64,000 nucleotides of DNA from Labrys monachus (GCF_030814655.1 NZ_JAUSVK010000001.1:5463001-5527000), one strand, 5' to 3'. Positions 7,918 through 17,200 are shown, numbered from the stretch's first letter. Translations and numbers: made by a program. The notes: a model not told the origin generated them from the letters alone.

Positions 7918-8852
7918 AGTCCCCCATCTCGACCGGCATCCTCGTGGTGGCGGCGATCGCCGTGATCCTGATGTTCTTCTCCGCCTACACCGTCTCGCCG
8001 CGGGACTTCGCGCTGCCGCTGCGCCTCGGCGAGCCGCAGGCGCCGAAGACGGAGCCGGGCCTCTACTGGAAATGGCCTTTCATCGAGAACGTCGAATATA
8101 TCGACCGCCAGGTCCTCGACCTCGACACCCCGCCCCAGGAAGTCATCGCCAGCGACCAGAAGCGGCTCGTCGTCGATGCCTTCGCCCGCTACCGCGTCTC
8201 GGATCCGCTGAAATTCTTCCAGACCACGCATTCCGAAAGGGGTGCGGAACTGCAGCTCACCTCGATCCTGAGCTCGGCCGTGCGTCGTGTCCTCGGCCAG
8301 TCGACGTTCTCCGCCGTGGTGCGGGACAACCGTGCCGGGCTGATGACCAAGATCCGTGACGAGGTCAACCGGGAGGCCACCGGCTTCGGCGTGGTGGTGA
8401 TCGACGTCCGCATCCGCGGCGCCGACCTGCCGGAAGCCAACAGCCAGGCGGTCTACAAGCGCATGCAGTCGCAACGCAAGACCGAGGCGCAGCAGATCCG
8501 CTCCGAGGGTACCCAGAAGGCCCAGGTGATCACCGCCGATGCCGACCGGCAGGTTGCCAAGATCCTGGGCGAGGCGAAAGGGCAGGCCTCGGCGACGACG
8601 GGCAACGCCGACGCGACGCGCATCAAGATCCTGGCCGACGCCTTCAATCGCGATCCGGAATTCTTCCGGTTCTACATGTCGATGCGCAATTACGTCGATG
8701 CGCTGAAGCCGGAGAATACCCAGTTGTTCATCAGCCCCGACTGGGATTATTTCCGATATCTGCGCTCGCCCGGCGGCGGGCCGGCTGGAGCGGCGCCTGC
8801 CGCGCCTGCCGCCTCGTCGACGGCCGCGCCCAACCCGGCTCCGGCGCAATAG
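7914..8852 (+). CDS. hflC: FtsH protease modulator HflC
   Basis: This 312-aa partner of HflK has an N-terminal membrane anchor (residues 6-25, STGILVVAAIAVILMFF). The band-7 domain contains FALPLRLGEPQ and LDLDTPPQEVIASDQKRLVVD, the latter a typical HflC signature. The helical ring-forming region RMQSQRKTEAQQIRSEGTQKAQ follows, then an Ala/Pro-rich tail. It begins within the hflK stop codon. A strong hairpin follows the gene, separating it from the DUF2065 reading frame. Confidence 0.96.
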   Translation: MKSPISTGILVVAAIAVILMFFSAYTVSPRDFALPLRLGEPQAPKTEPGLYWKWPFIENVEYIDRQVLDLDTPPQEVIASDQKRLVVDAFARYRVSDPLKFFQTTHSERGAELQLTSILSSAVRRVLGQSTFSAVVRDNRAGLMTKIRDEVNREATGFGVVVIDVRIRGADLPEANSQAVYKRMQSQRKTEAQQIRSEGTQKAQVITADADRQVAKILGEAKGQASATTGNADATRIKILADAFNRDPEFFRFYMSMRNYVDALKPENTQLFISPDWDYFRYLRSPGGGPAGAAPAAPAASSTAAPNPAPAQ

Positions 8853-8884
8853 GCTTGACGCCAGCCACAGATAAAGCTCCATTG

Positions 8885-8914
8885 CGCCGGCCGCCTCCTC
8901 GCGGCCGGCGTTTT
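8885..8914 (+). terminator. strong hairpin after hflC
   Basis: CGCCGGCCGC (8885-8894) and GCGGCCGGCG (8901-8910) form a perfect 10-bp GC stem with a 6-nt loop, followed by TTTT. It begins 33 bp after the hflC stop and ends 20 bp before the DUF2065 start. It therefore probably ends or attenuates hflKC transcription. Confidence 0.7.
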
Positions 8915-8933
8915 CGTGTGACGTGTGGGGCGT

Positions 8934-9137
8934 ATGGGCAGTTTCTCTTTCGGCGATTTCATTACGGCACTCGGTCTGGCCTTCGCCATCGAGGGAGTTC
9001 TCTTTCTGGCTTTCCCGGACCCGGTCCGGCGCATGATGGTCTCGGTCGCCACCTCGCCCAATGCCCAATTGCGAATTGCCGGTTTCATTTCCGCGGTGAT
9101 CGGCATCGCCATCGTATGGATCGTTCGCGGCATGTGA
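8934..9137 (+). CDS. DUF2065 small membrane protein
   Basis: This 67-aa protein has two hydrophobic segments (about residues 7-27 and 46-66) with a short polar loop containing FPDPVRRMM. It matches the DUF2065 family of two-helix inner-membrane proteins, often encoded next to hflC. The ATG at 8934 is my choice; a GTG at 8925 would add three residues. It lies just behind the hflC hairpin, so expression may depend on readthrough. The biochemical role is unknown. Confidence 0.75.
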   Translation: MGSFSFGDFITALGLAFAIEGVLFLAFPDPVRRMMVSVATSPNAQLRIAGFISAVIGIAIVWIVRGM

Positions 9138-9206
9138 CACCCCGGATCGACGCCGCAAAACATTGCCTGGGCGCCGCACACGGTCATGTTCACGCCGCAT
9201 TCAGCG

Positions 9207-9234
9207 CTTGAAGATGGTCGCGAACGTCCTTCAT
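9207..9234 (+). promoter_or_regulatory. possible heat-shock (RpoH-type) promoter for degP
   Basis: CTTG (9207-9210) is followed by 18 bp and CTTCAT (9229-9234), roughly the alphaproteobacterial RpoH pattern (CTTG, 17-18 bp, C-rich -10). It lies 45 bp before degP, a known heat-shock gene in many bacteria. The match is partial. Confidence 0.3.
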
Positions 9235-9279
9235 CAGCGAGGAGGCCGCGCGGCCCTGTCGCTTCCACCCGAGGAATTC

Positions 9280-10779
9280 ATGCCAGTCTATCCGAAAAAC
9301 CTGATGCGCCGAACCAGCGCGCTGGCGATCGCCGCCCTGCTCGCCGCAAGCCCGGTTGCCGTCTTCACCCAGCCTGCCCTGGCATCCGCAGGTCCTCCCT
9401 CGGTCGCCGATCTTTCCGAACGACTCATCGACGCCGTCGTCAACATTTCGACGTCGCAGACCGTCACCGCCGACAATGAAGGCGACGACGACACCCCGTC
9501 GCAACCCATGCCCAAGCTGCCCCCGGGCTCGCCCTTCGAGGATTTCTTCAATCAGTTCTTCAACAAGGACGGCAAGGAAGTCCCGCCGCATCCGCGCAAG
9601 ACCGAGGCGCTCGGCTCCGGCTTCGTGATCGACGCGTCCGGCATCATCGTGACCAACAACCACGTGATCGACGGCGCCGACGACATCGAGGTCAACTTCA
9701 ACGACGGCAGCAAGCTCAAGGCCAAGCTGCTCGGCCGAGACAAGAAGGTCGACGTCGCCGTCCTGAAGGTCGACCCGCCCAAGCCGCTCAAGGCCGTGAA
9801 GTTCGCCGACAGCGACAAGGTGCGCGTCGGCGACTGGGCGATGGCGATCGGCAACCCGTTCGGCCTGTCGAGCACGGTGACGCTGGGCATCATCTCCGCC
9901 CGCAACCGCGACATCAATTCCGGCCCCTACGACAATTACCTGCAGACGGATGCGGCCATCAACAAAGGCAATTCCGGCGGGCCGCTGTTCAACATGGACG
10001 GCGATGTCATCGGCATCAACACCGCCATCATCTCGCCGACCGGCGGCTCGATCGGCCTCGGCTTCTCCGTGCCGGCCGCCACCGTCCAGCCTGTGATCGA
10101 TCAGTTGCGCCAGTTCGGCGAGACCCGCCGCGGCTGGCTCGGCGTGAAGATCCAGAGCGTGACGGACGATATCGCCGAGAGTCTCGGCATGGATCATGCC
10201 CAAGGCGCCTTGATCGCCGGCGTCGACGGCAAGGGCCCGGCCAAGCCGGCCGGTCTCGAGCCCGGCGACGTCATCGTGAAATTCGACGGCCACGACATCA
10301 AGGAGATGCGCGACCTCCCGCGCATCGTCGCCGACACGCCCGTGGACAAGACCGTCGAGGTCGTCATCCTGCGCAAGGGCCAGTCCCTGACCAAGACGGT
10401 GACGATCGCCAGGCTCGACGAAGGCGAGAGTACGGTCAAGACCAGCCTCGGCACGCCCGCCGTACCGGAAAAGCCGCGGACGACCAAGGCGCTCGGACTC
10501 GAAATGTCGAGCCTGACGAAGGAGTTGCGCGGCAAGTTCAAGATCGGTGACGACACGAAGGGCGTTCTCATCACCAATGTCGACGACGGATCGACGGCGG
10601 ACGACAAGCAGGTCAAGCCGGGCGACCTCATCCTGCAGGTCGGCCAGCAGCCGGTCGAAAGTCCTGCCGACGTCACCAAGCGGCTGGACGAGCTGAAGAA
10701 GAGCGGCACCAAGCAGGCCCTGCTGCTTCTGTCCAATCCGCAGGGCGAACTGCGCTTCGTCGCACTCGGGCTGGATTAG
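9280..10779 (+). CDS. degP: periplasmic serine protease Do (DegP/HtrA family)
   Basis: This 499-aa protein degrades or refolds misfolded periplasmic proteins. A signal peptide is visible (RRTSALAIAALLAASPVAVF, cleavage near ALASA). The trypsin-like domain has the triad at about H128 (NNHVIDGAD), D158 (VDVAVLKVD) and S232 (NKGNSGGPLFN). Two PDZ domains follow: one from about residue 285 (RRGWLGVKIQSV) and one from about 405 (ALGLEMSSLTKEL). Acidic residues follow the signal peptide (NEGDDDTPSQ). Start choice: the ATG at 9280 has GAGGA just upstream; ATG 9304 is the alternative. hflKC upstream suggests a protein quality-control neighbourhood. Confidence 0.95.
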   Translation: MPVYPKNLMRRTSALAIAALLAASPVAVFTQPALASAGPPSVADLSERLIDAVVNISTSQTVTADNEGDDDTPSQPMPKLPPGSPFEDFFNQFFNKDGKEVPPHPRKTEALGSGFVIDASGIIVTNNHVIDGADDIEVNFNDGSKLKAKLLGRDKKVDVAVLKVDPPKPLKAVKFADSDKVRVGDWAMAIGNPFGLSSTVTLGIISARNRDINSGPYDNYLQTDAAINKGNSGGPLFNMDGDVIGINTAIISPTGGSIGLGFSVPAATVQPVIDQLRQFGETRRGWLGVKIQSVTDDIAESLGMDHAQGALIAGVDGKGPAKPAGLEPGDVIVKFDGHDIKEMRDLPRIVADTPVDKTVEVVILRKGQSLTKTVTIARLDEGESTVKTSLGTPAVPEKPRTTKALGLEMSSLTKELRGKFKIGDDTKGVLITNVDDGSTADDKQVKPGDLILQVGQQPVESPADVTKRLDELKKSGTKQALLLLSNPQGELRFVALGLD

Positions 10780-10799
10780 AGCCAACATATTGTTTTGAC

Positions 10800-10844
10800 G
10801 CATTTTCCTCACTCGAAAAGCCGATCGGCTTTTCGGGAGAATGC
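10800..10844. repeat. palindromic interspersed-type repeat
   Basis: A perfect 22-bp palindrome at 10814-10835 (CGAAAAGCCGATCGGCTTTTCG, shown here as CGAAAAGCCGA plus its complement) is enclosed by GCATTTTCC (10800-10808) and GGAGAATGC (10836-10844), which pair with one mismatch. It follows the degP stop codon and precedes the terminator. Its build, GCATTTT on one side and GAATGC on the other with a central palindrome, resembles repeats scattered between genes in many Rhizobiales. Copy number cannot be judged from this window. Confidence 0.5.
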
Positions 10845-10861
10845 GCTGAGCGCCGGAAGCG

Positions 10862-10897
10862 AAAACGGCCTTCTCCCTGCAAGGAGAAGGCCGTTTT
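10862..10897. terminator. bidirectional terminator between degP and sspB
   Basis: AAAACGGCCTTCTCC (10862-10876) pairs perfectly over 15 bp with GGAGAAGGCCGTTTT (10883-10897) around a 6-nt loop. The A and T ends give a U tract in both directions, and the genes on either side converge. Confidence 0.85.
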
Positions 10898-10924
10898 GCG
10901 TCGTATCGGAGGAAGGCCTTGCGG

Positions 10925-11548
10925 CTACTTCTTCTTGCGGAAATGGTCGAGGCTGACGATCTTCTCGCCTTCGGACGCGGCATTGTCGGCCGGCGGGCTC
11001 TCCGAACGCGCGGGCGCCGCACGCTCGGTCCCTTCGGTCAGGGCAACCTTGCTCCTCGCCGGCTTCTTCGTCAGGGCCTTGGCTGCCGGCTTGTCGGCCG
11101 GCTCGGTGGCGGCGTTGCTCAAGGGCAAGGGACGAATCGGCATGCGGCCTTCCGCGTCGCCATCCGCCGCCGCGTGGTCGATATCCGCCACTTCGAACTT
11201 GACGCCGAACTCGACGGACGGATCGAAGAATGCCGTCACCGCGTCGAACGGCACCACGAGGCGCTCCGGCGCGTTGCCGAAGGACAGGCCGACCTCGAAA
11301 CCGAAATCGCTGACGGCAAGATCCCAGAACTGGTGTTGCAGGACGATGGTGATCTCTTCCGGAAATTTCTCGGCCAGGCGCACAGGAATGCTCACGCCCG
11401 GATATTGCGTCTTGAACGAAATGAAGAAGTGATGATCGCCCGGCAACCCGACACGGGCCACATCCGCCAGCACCCGGCGAACCATCCCGCGCAACGCGTC
11501 CTGAGTAAGAAGGTCATAACGAATATGGTCGGTGCTCATCGCGCTCAT
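10925..11548 (-). CDS. sspB: ClpXP adaptor SspB (alphaproteobacterial type)
   Basis: This 207-aa protein binds the ssrA degradation tag and tethers tagged proteins to the ClpXP protease. The folded domain covers about residues 5-125 (IRYDLLTQDALRGMVRRVLAD, then HHFFISFKTQYPGVSIP). A long flexible Pro/Ala/Lys-rich linker follows, ending in EKIVSLDHFRKKK, the ClpX-docking tail. That domain-linker-tail plan is the known architecture of the adaptor. An ATG three codons in is an alternative start. The tmRNA gene that encodes the tag lies immediately upstream on the same strand, joining tag and adaptor in one locus. Confidence 0.93.
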   Translation of the reverse strand: MSAMSTDHIRYDLLTQDALRGMVRRVLADVARVGLPGDHHFFISFKTQYPGVSIPVRLAEKFPEEITIVLQHQFWDLAVSDFGFEVGLSFGNAPERLVVPFDAVTAFFDPSVEFGVKFEVADIDHAAADGDAEGRMPIRPLPLSNAATEPADKPAAKALTKKPARSKVALTEGTERAAPARSESPPADNAASEGEKIVSLDHFRKKK

Positions 11549-11584
11549 TACCGGGCCGCGTATGGAAGACAGGCCTGCAGGCAG

Positions 11585-11910
11585 ACCGTAATGAAGTGGA
11601 GGCTTCTGTTGCCAGGTGCCTCCGAACCCCGCCTGCCGGTGCTACCCGTCAGGGCTTTGTTTCGGTCTAGTTACCGCTTACGCGGCAACCGCAACCGGAG
11701 CATAGTTGTCGTTGGCAACTATAAAAACGGCCCGATATCGGCGGAACCATGCCGAGCGAAAGAACACCCTTTACACCCTCGTCGATCCTGTTTCGCCCCC
11801 GCCCCAACCCGTCTCGCGGCGGGCTGGGGTGGAGGCGCCGGGCACTGCCCCCGGGTCCGAAAGGCTTATTTCGATGGCCATTTATCGCCATAGCCGGCGA
11901 GAGCCGGCAA
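11585..11910 (-). ncRNA. ssrA: tmRNA, circularly permuted two-piece type
   Basis: tmRNA rescues stalled ribosomes and adds a degradation tag. The tag frame is at 11716-11678: codons for ANDNYAPVAVAA followed by TAA, ending in the AA required by ClpXP. In the minus direction the acceptor piece comes first, with TTTCGGACCCGGGGGCAGTG and CGCCTCCACC. A spacer near CCGCCGCGAGACGGG follows, then the coding piece opening GGGGGCGAAACAGGATCGAC (11800-11781). The acceptor arms GGGGGCG and CGCCTCC can pair as a tRNA-like stem. This order is the permuted arrangement known in alphaproteobacteria. Ends are approximate; GGAGGC and GCCTCC near the 3' end probably form the final helix. CTATAT (near 11921) may be its -10 element. 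Confidence 0.88.
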
Positions 11911-12045
11911 AAGGAATATAGGCCGGCTCGGCCGCAGAAAAAAGAGGCGAGTGGCGACGGAATGCGCTTTCCCCATCATCTCCCGATCTTATTTGCGATC
12001 CAGATTGCCGCCTGACTCGTTTAAGTACCGCTGAGGAGAAATGTG

Positions 12046-13455
12046 ATGAACGATATCGCGCCCGCGATGCGCCGGGAGACCGATTCCTTCGGCGCCGTTT
12101 CGGTGCCCGCCCACCATTATTGGGGCGCGCAGACACAACGCTCCCTCGAGAATTTTCGGATCGGCACCGAAAAGATGCCGCATGCGATCATCCATGCCTT
12201 GGCCCTCGTGAAGCTGGCGGCGGCACGGGCCAACAGGAGCCTCGGCGTGCTCGATTCCGCTTTGGCCGAGGCCATCGAGCGCGCGGCGCAGGAGGTGGCC
12301 GACGGCAAATGGAACGACGAGTTTCCCCTCGCAATATGGCAGACCGGGTCCGGCACCCAGACCAACATGAACGTCAACGAAGTCATCTCGAACCGTGCCA
12401 TCGAGATGCTCGGCGGGGTCATGGGGTCCAAGAGCCCCGTCCATCCCAATGATCACGTCAATCGCGGTCAATCGTCGAACGACACGTTTCCGACCGCGAT
12501 GCATGTGGCGGCCGCGATGGAGATCGACGCCCGTCTGCTGCCGGCGCTGAAGCGGCTCGGCGACGCGCTCGAAGCGAAGTCGGAAAGCTTCAAGGACATC
12601 ATCAAGATCGGGCGCACCCATCTGCAGGATGCCACCCCGCTCTCCCTCGGCCAGGAGTTCTCCGGCTATGTGGCGCAGATCCGCAATGGCACCGCCCGGA
12701 CCGAGCGCGCCCTGTCCGAGCTGATGCCGCTGGCCCAGGGCGGAACCGCCGTCGGCACCGGCCTCAACACCCGTGCCGGCTTCGCCGAAAAGGTCGCGGC
12801 CGAGCTTGCCGCCCTGACCGGCCTGCCCTTCGTCAGCGCGGCCAACAAATTCGAGGCACTCGCGACCCATGACGCGCTGGTCTCGGCGCATGGCGCCCTC
12901 AATACCCTGGCCGTCAGCCTGTTCAAGATCGCCAGCGATATCCGCCTGCTGGGGTCGGGCCCGCGTGCCGGGCTCGGCGAGCTGATCCTGCCGGAGAACG
13001 AGCCCGGCTCATCCATCATGCCCGGCAAGGTCAATCCGACGCAATGCGAGGCGCTCACGATGGTCTGCGTGCGCGTATTCGCCAATCACCATGCGGTGAC
13101 GTTCGCCGGAAGCCAGGGCCATCTCGAGCTCAATGTCTTCAAGCCCGTCATCGCGGACGCCGTGCTGCAGTCGGTCCGCCTTCTCGCCGATGCGAGCCTG
13201 AGCTTCACCGAACATTGTATTGACGGCATCGAAGCCGACCGGCAGCGAATCAGTGATCTGGTGTCGCGGTCGCTGATGCTGGTGACCGCCCTGACGCCGC
13301 TCATCGGCTATGATGAGGCTGCTCATCTTGCAAAAGCTGCGCATCGCAACGGTACCACTCTACTTCAGGAAGTATTGGCAGCGAAAATCATGGACGAAAA
13401 AACTTTCCATGATGCAATGAGCCTTGCGCGAATGATCACAACAGCTAAAGAATAA
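12046..13455 (+). CDS. fumC: fumarate hydratase, class II
   Basis: This 469-aa enzyme converts fumarate to malate in the citric acid cycle without an iron-sulfur cluster. The superfamily signature [11 protein letters not shown] carries the catalytic serine region at about residues 322-332. The substrate blocks [15 protein letters not shown] and [19 protein letters not shown], and [16 protein letters not shown], are all present. Length equals that of typical FumC. The ATG at 12046 follows GAGGAG with 7-nt spacing; a GTG one codon earlier is the other candidate. The 500-bp gap upstream holds ssrA on the opposite strand, so the fumC promoter lies between about 11920 and 12030. Confidence 0.97.
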   Translation: MNDIAPAMRRETDSFGAVSVPAHHYWGAQTQRSLENFRIGTEKMPHAIIHALALVKLAAARANRSLGVLDSALAEAIERAAQEVADGKWNDEFPLAIWQTGSGTQTNMNVNEVISNRAIEMLGGVMGSKSPVHPNDHVNRGQSSNDTFPTAMHVAAAMEIDARLLPALKRLGDALEAKSESFKDIIKIGRTHLQDATPLSLGQEFSGYVAQIRNGTARTERALSELMPLAQGGTAVGTGLNTRAGFAEKVAAELAALTGLPFVSAANKFEALATHDALVSAHGALNTLAVSLFKIASDIRLLGSGPRAGLGELILPENEPGSSIMPGKVNPTQCEALTMVCVRVFANHHAVTFAGSQGHLELNVFKPVIADAVLQSVRLLADASLSFTEHCIDGIEADRQRISDLVSRSLMLVTALTPLIGYDEAAHLAKAAHRNGTTLLQEVLAAKIMDEKTFHDAMSLARMITTAKE

Positions 13456-13566
13456 CCCGACCGCTTATGTTTGATGAAGGTATACGGAGTAAGCTAAACT
13501 GACTGGCTCCGCCGAACCGATTCAAGTATCGCTCACACATGAAGGGTTTCCGTTTCGGGTGAATTT

Positions 13567-13755
13567 ATGACCGACATTATAAATTTGGGACGTGTTCGCA
13601 AGGCGAAGGCCAAGGCCGCCGCCGAGCACGCCGCTGCCCAGAACCGCCGTATTTTCGGGCAGTCACGCTTAGAGAAAGAAAGACTGAAGGCCGAACGCGA
13701 TGGAGCCGAACAACGTCTCGATGGGCATCGGCTCAAGCCTGTCGACGAAGAGTGA
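13567..13755 (+). CDS. DUF4169 family small protein
   Basis: This 62-aa basic, charged, helical protein begins MTDIINLGRVRKAKAKAAAEHAAAQ and matches the DUF4169 family of short alphaproteobacterial proteins that start with the INLRR/NLGRVRK block. No membrane segment or known motif is seen. It ends 10 bp before a ribbon-helix-helix protein, so the two are probably co-transcribed. Function unknown. Confidence 0.75.
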   Translation: MTDIINLGRVRKAKAKAAAEHAAAQNRRIFGQSRLEKERLKAERDGAEQRLDGHRLKPVDEE

Positions 13756-13765
13756 TGTGACTGCC

Positions 13766-13981
13766 ATGAAAAGCAAAGTTATCAAGCGTTCGATCGTCAT
13801 CGCCGGGCACAAGACAAGCGTGTCGCTGGAGGATGCGTTCTGGGAAACGTTGAAGGAGCTTGCGGCCGCGCGTGACGTGACTCTTTCCGACATGGTTGCC
13901 GAAATCGATGCCACGCGCTCTCAGGGCAACCTGTCCTCGGCGATCCGTCTTTTCGTGCTCGACAACATCCGTCGGAGCTGA
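13766..13981 (+). CDS. ribbon-helix-helix domain protein (RHH_4 type)
   Basis: This 71-aa protein is a single ribbon-helix-helix fold: the basic strand VIKRSIVIAGHKTSVSLEDAF, then two helices (WETLKELAAARDVT and LSDMVAEIDATRS). It ends SSAIRLFVLDNIRRS, the typical end of the family. RHH proteins bind DNA as dimers and often act as repressors; the target is unknown. The start at 13766 is chosen by family alignment; the longer frame from 13700 overlaps the DUF4169 gene in another frame. No toxin partner is next to it, so a toxin-antitoxin role is not supported. Confidence 0.8.
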   Translation: MKSKVIKRSIVIAGHKTSVSLEDAFWETLKELAAARDVTLSDMVAEIDATRSQGNLSSAIRLFVLDNIRRS

Positions 13982-14282
13982 ATTGCCGGCTCCCGGATCC
14001 CTGCTCCATTTTTCTGCGGAAGGCCCGGGCAATACATGGTCGCGGAAGTCGATCCCCCCTCCCGCCGGGGCCGGAAACTTGGGCGGCCTATACGGCCTTC
14101 CAGGGCTCCCCGATCGATAGTTATACCTCGGCCTGCCGGCAGATGGAGACGGCGGCAAGTAAAGCCGCGCAATTGTACGAAAAATAGGATGTCCTGGGAT
14201 TCGCCTCCCGCCGCCCTTCCACGGACGAGCGAATGAGAGCCGCTCCGGCAGCCTTTTCGCGGGCGGCATGTCGCAGGCGCGA
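13982..14282. other. intergenic region without a recognised gene
   Basis: About 300 bp lie between the convergent RHH and AsmA genes. I see a short inverted repeat GCGGC/GCCGC around 14153-14169 without a U tract, and no credible reading frame, tRNA or known RNA motif. Confidence 0.5.
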
Positions 14283-17200
14283 CTATCGAGAAGGCTGCGG
14301 CTGCACCGGCGGAAGCGGCGGAAAGGCGCGAGGTCCATTGGTGGGCGTTCCCGACCGCGCGCGGCCGGGCGTGGCCGGCGCCCGCGGCACGGCATCGAGC
14401 GAGGGAAGAGCGACAGGCGGGGCGGGCTGCGGCGAACTCTGCGGATTGGCGACAGGGGCGGCGGAATTCTTCTGGGCCTGCGCCTTGCGCCGGGCGTCGT
14501 CGATCGCCTTCTGCATCTGCTGGGCCTCGGCCCGCCGGGCATCCTCCTGCGCCTTCTCCTGAGCCTGGCGTTCAGCCTCCAGCGCTTCGAGCTTGCGCGC
14601 CTGCCGTTCGACGGTCCGGATGCTGAGCCAGGCCGTCAGGCCGGACACGTCGACGTCGCGCTGCAACGCGTCGAGCGGGCCGCTGAGCAGCACGGGGACG
14701 GTCGGCGCCGGTCCGCCGAGGCCATCCTTCGGGTCGGGCGGGGTGAGCACGATATTGGCCTTGGCGGTCAGGTCAGACATGTCGAGCAGGCCCGAGACGT
14801 TCAGGCCGATGCCGTTCGCAGAGGCGAGCGTGGCAGGAAGGCGGACGACCCCTCCGGCCAGCAGGAGGTTGCCGCTGAGGCTGCTGGTCGCGAGCGGCTT
14901 CATCGCGAGGCTCTGTTCGAACGCCGGCTTGATATGAGCCGCATCGGGCTTCAGGCCCCCGTCCACCGCCGCCATCGTCTCGGCGAAGGCGCTGTCGGAA
15001 AAGCCGGTGAGGACCGGGTTCTTCAGGTCGAGCGTGCCGCCCCCGGTGAGCGAGGACATCAGGGCATCGGGCGAAGCGCCGGTACCCTGGAAGTCGACGC
15101 CGGTCGTCAGCATCCCCGTGAGCACGGGCGTATTCACCGCCACGTCGCGCAGGGAGAAATGGCCCGTCACCGCAGTGTCGACGATCGTCCGCGACAGCTG
15201 CAGCGCGCCGCTCACCGCACCGCTGCCGAGGCTGGCCGAAAACCTGTCGACGTTGACCTTGCCGCCCCCGAAGCTGATCGCTGCCCGCACCCTGCCCAGT
15301 TCCGGCAGACGGCGCGACAGGCGCAGCGCGTCGGCCGTCACGGTCAGCTTGCCTTCCACATTGTCGAACGTGCTCTTTCCGAACGGTTCGTCGGCCCACG
15401 CATTGCCGTTCGCGTTGGAGCCCCCGAGGTCGGCGCCGGCGAAGAGCGAGCCGAGAAGCGCCGCGTCGGCGCGCAGGAATCCGAGCTTTCCCTCGACATG
15501 CTCGGGGGAGCCGGTGTTGATCGTGAGCGCGCCGGTCACCGGCATGCCGAGCAGCGTGCCCGAGAGGTCGTCGAAGACGAAACGGCCGGCCCGCAGGCGA
15601 AAGCCGGTCTCGACCATGGCGCTCTGCGCCGGCGTCACACCGGGAAGGGCGATGCCGAGAAGCTGGGCGGGCACCTGCGCGTCGTCGGTGCTGGCCGTGA
15701 GGCGACCGTCGAAGGCGGGGTCCTCGAACGAACCCGTCATCTTGCCGGTGCCCGACAGGCTGACACCGGCGCCGTCGAAACCGGCGTTCCAGCGCATGGC
15801 GCCGTCGAGAGGCCCGGAAAGCGCCATATCGAGCGAGGCGCGGCCGGGTATGCGGGCGGCCGCGGGATCGAGGCCCGCCTGCCGCAGCAGCGTCGCGACG
15901 TCGAAACTGTCGGCCTTGATGCGGATGTCGGCACTCTCTTCGCCGCCGCTGCCGCCGAATTCGGCATCGAACTGGGCGACGCTGCCGCCGAACTTGCCGT
16001 CGACCGAATAGCGGCGCGAGGCGCCGAACGCGATCGCCAGGCTCGCATTGGCGGGCGAAAGCGATGCCGCCCGGCTCGCAAAGGCGTTGACCCAGAAGGA
16101 CGGCAGGGAACTGCGCTTGAGCGCCGCCGCCAGCCCGGTAAGGTCGCGGCCGTCGAGCACGACCCGAATCTCGCCCTGCGGCTGGGCGCCGATATTGTCG
16201 ATGCGCCCGTTGGCCGTCAGGCTCGCGCCGTCGAGATCGTTGACGACGACGTCCTCGAGGGCGATCAGCTTGCCGCCGGCCTTGATGCGGCCGCTGACGG
16301 ATTTCGCTTCCACGCCGGAAAATGCCAGCGCCTGCGCCGCGATCCTGATGTCCGCTTCGCTGAAGATGTCGCTGCGGCCGGGCAGGAGCGCCGCCATCGA
16401 AGGCAGGACGTCGAGGTCGATGCGCTCGGCGGCGAGGTCCGCTTCGATCCGGCCGGCGTTGCGATCGGGCGACAGCCGCTTCCAGCCGAGCCGGCCCTTG
16501 ACCTTCGCTTCGTCGACGGCGAGCGCGAAGTTCGACAGATCGACGCCGTTGGCATCGGCGCTCAATTCGGCCGCGAGCGTCAACTGACGGGCCGCGTTCG
16601 GCCGTGGCGGCAGGACGGCACCCTGCAGCCAGCCGATCAATCCGGTCGCCTGACGCGACTGCAGCGACAGGCTGCCCTTGAAGCCGCCGGCATCGGCCTT
16701 CACGTCGCCGGCGAGAAGCAGATGCGAACGGCCGGGAAGATCGGTCTCCAGCCTGTCGACGCGCCAACGCCCCCCGGACGCCCGCAGATCGGCCCGCATG
16801 TTCTGCAGGAGTTCGCCGCCCAGCATGGCACCGTCGACGGACAGGGCGATATGGGCGCGCGGCGGAGCGCCTGCGAAATCGGGCAATGCCTCAGCGACCT
16901 GGGCCAGGACCCGCGCCGGCGCTTGCCTCTCCTGCGGTCCGACGCCGGCGAAGCGATCGATCTCCAGTTGCGCTCCTCTGAAGGAGGCTTCCAGCGATGG
17001 CTCCGTCCCGAGCGCCATCTCGAGCGTGCCGTCGAGTTTCAGGGCCCGCTCGTCGGGGCCGAGCTGGATCGTCATCTTGTCCGACGTGAGCGCCGCAGGC
17101 GTGAGAAGGACGGCTCCTGAGACGGTCCATGGCGTATCGGGCTGCCCGGTGCCGCCCGTGGCATTGATGACGGGCCGAGCGAGGGTCGCCGTTCCGGCAA

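Noticed and set aside
13567-13981. Toxin-antitoxin module (small basic protein plus RHH protein)
   Set aside because: The first protein fits DUF4169 and the pair follows fumC as a common alphaproteobacterial arrangement; there is no toxin-like fold.
14268-17120. Plus-strand frame of 950 codons opposite the AsmA-like gene
   Set aside because: It is rich in Arg, Gly and Ala with no domain, and is the complement of a clear family member; high GC keeps antisense frames open. The same applies to long frames opposite ilvB, the SPFH gene, P450, prmA/pepP, ligA/recN, ftsZ and ftsI.
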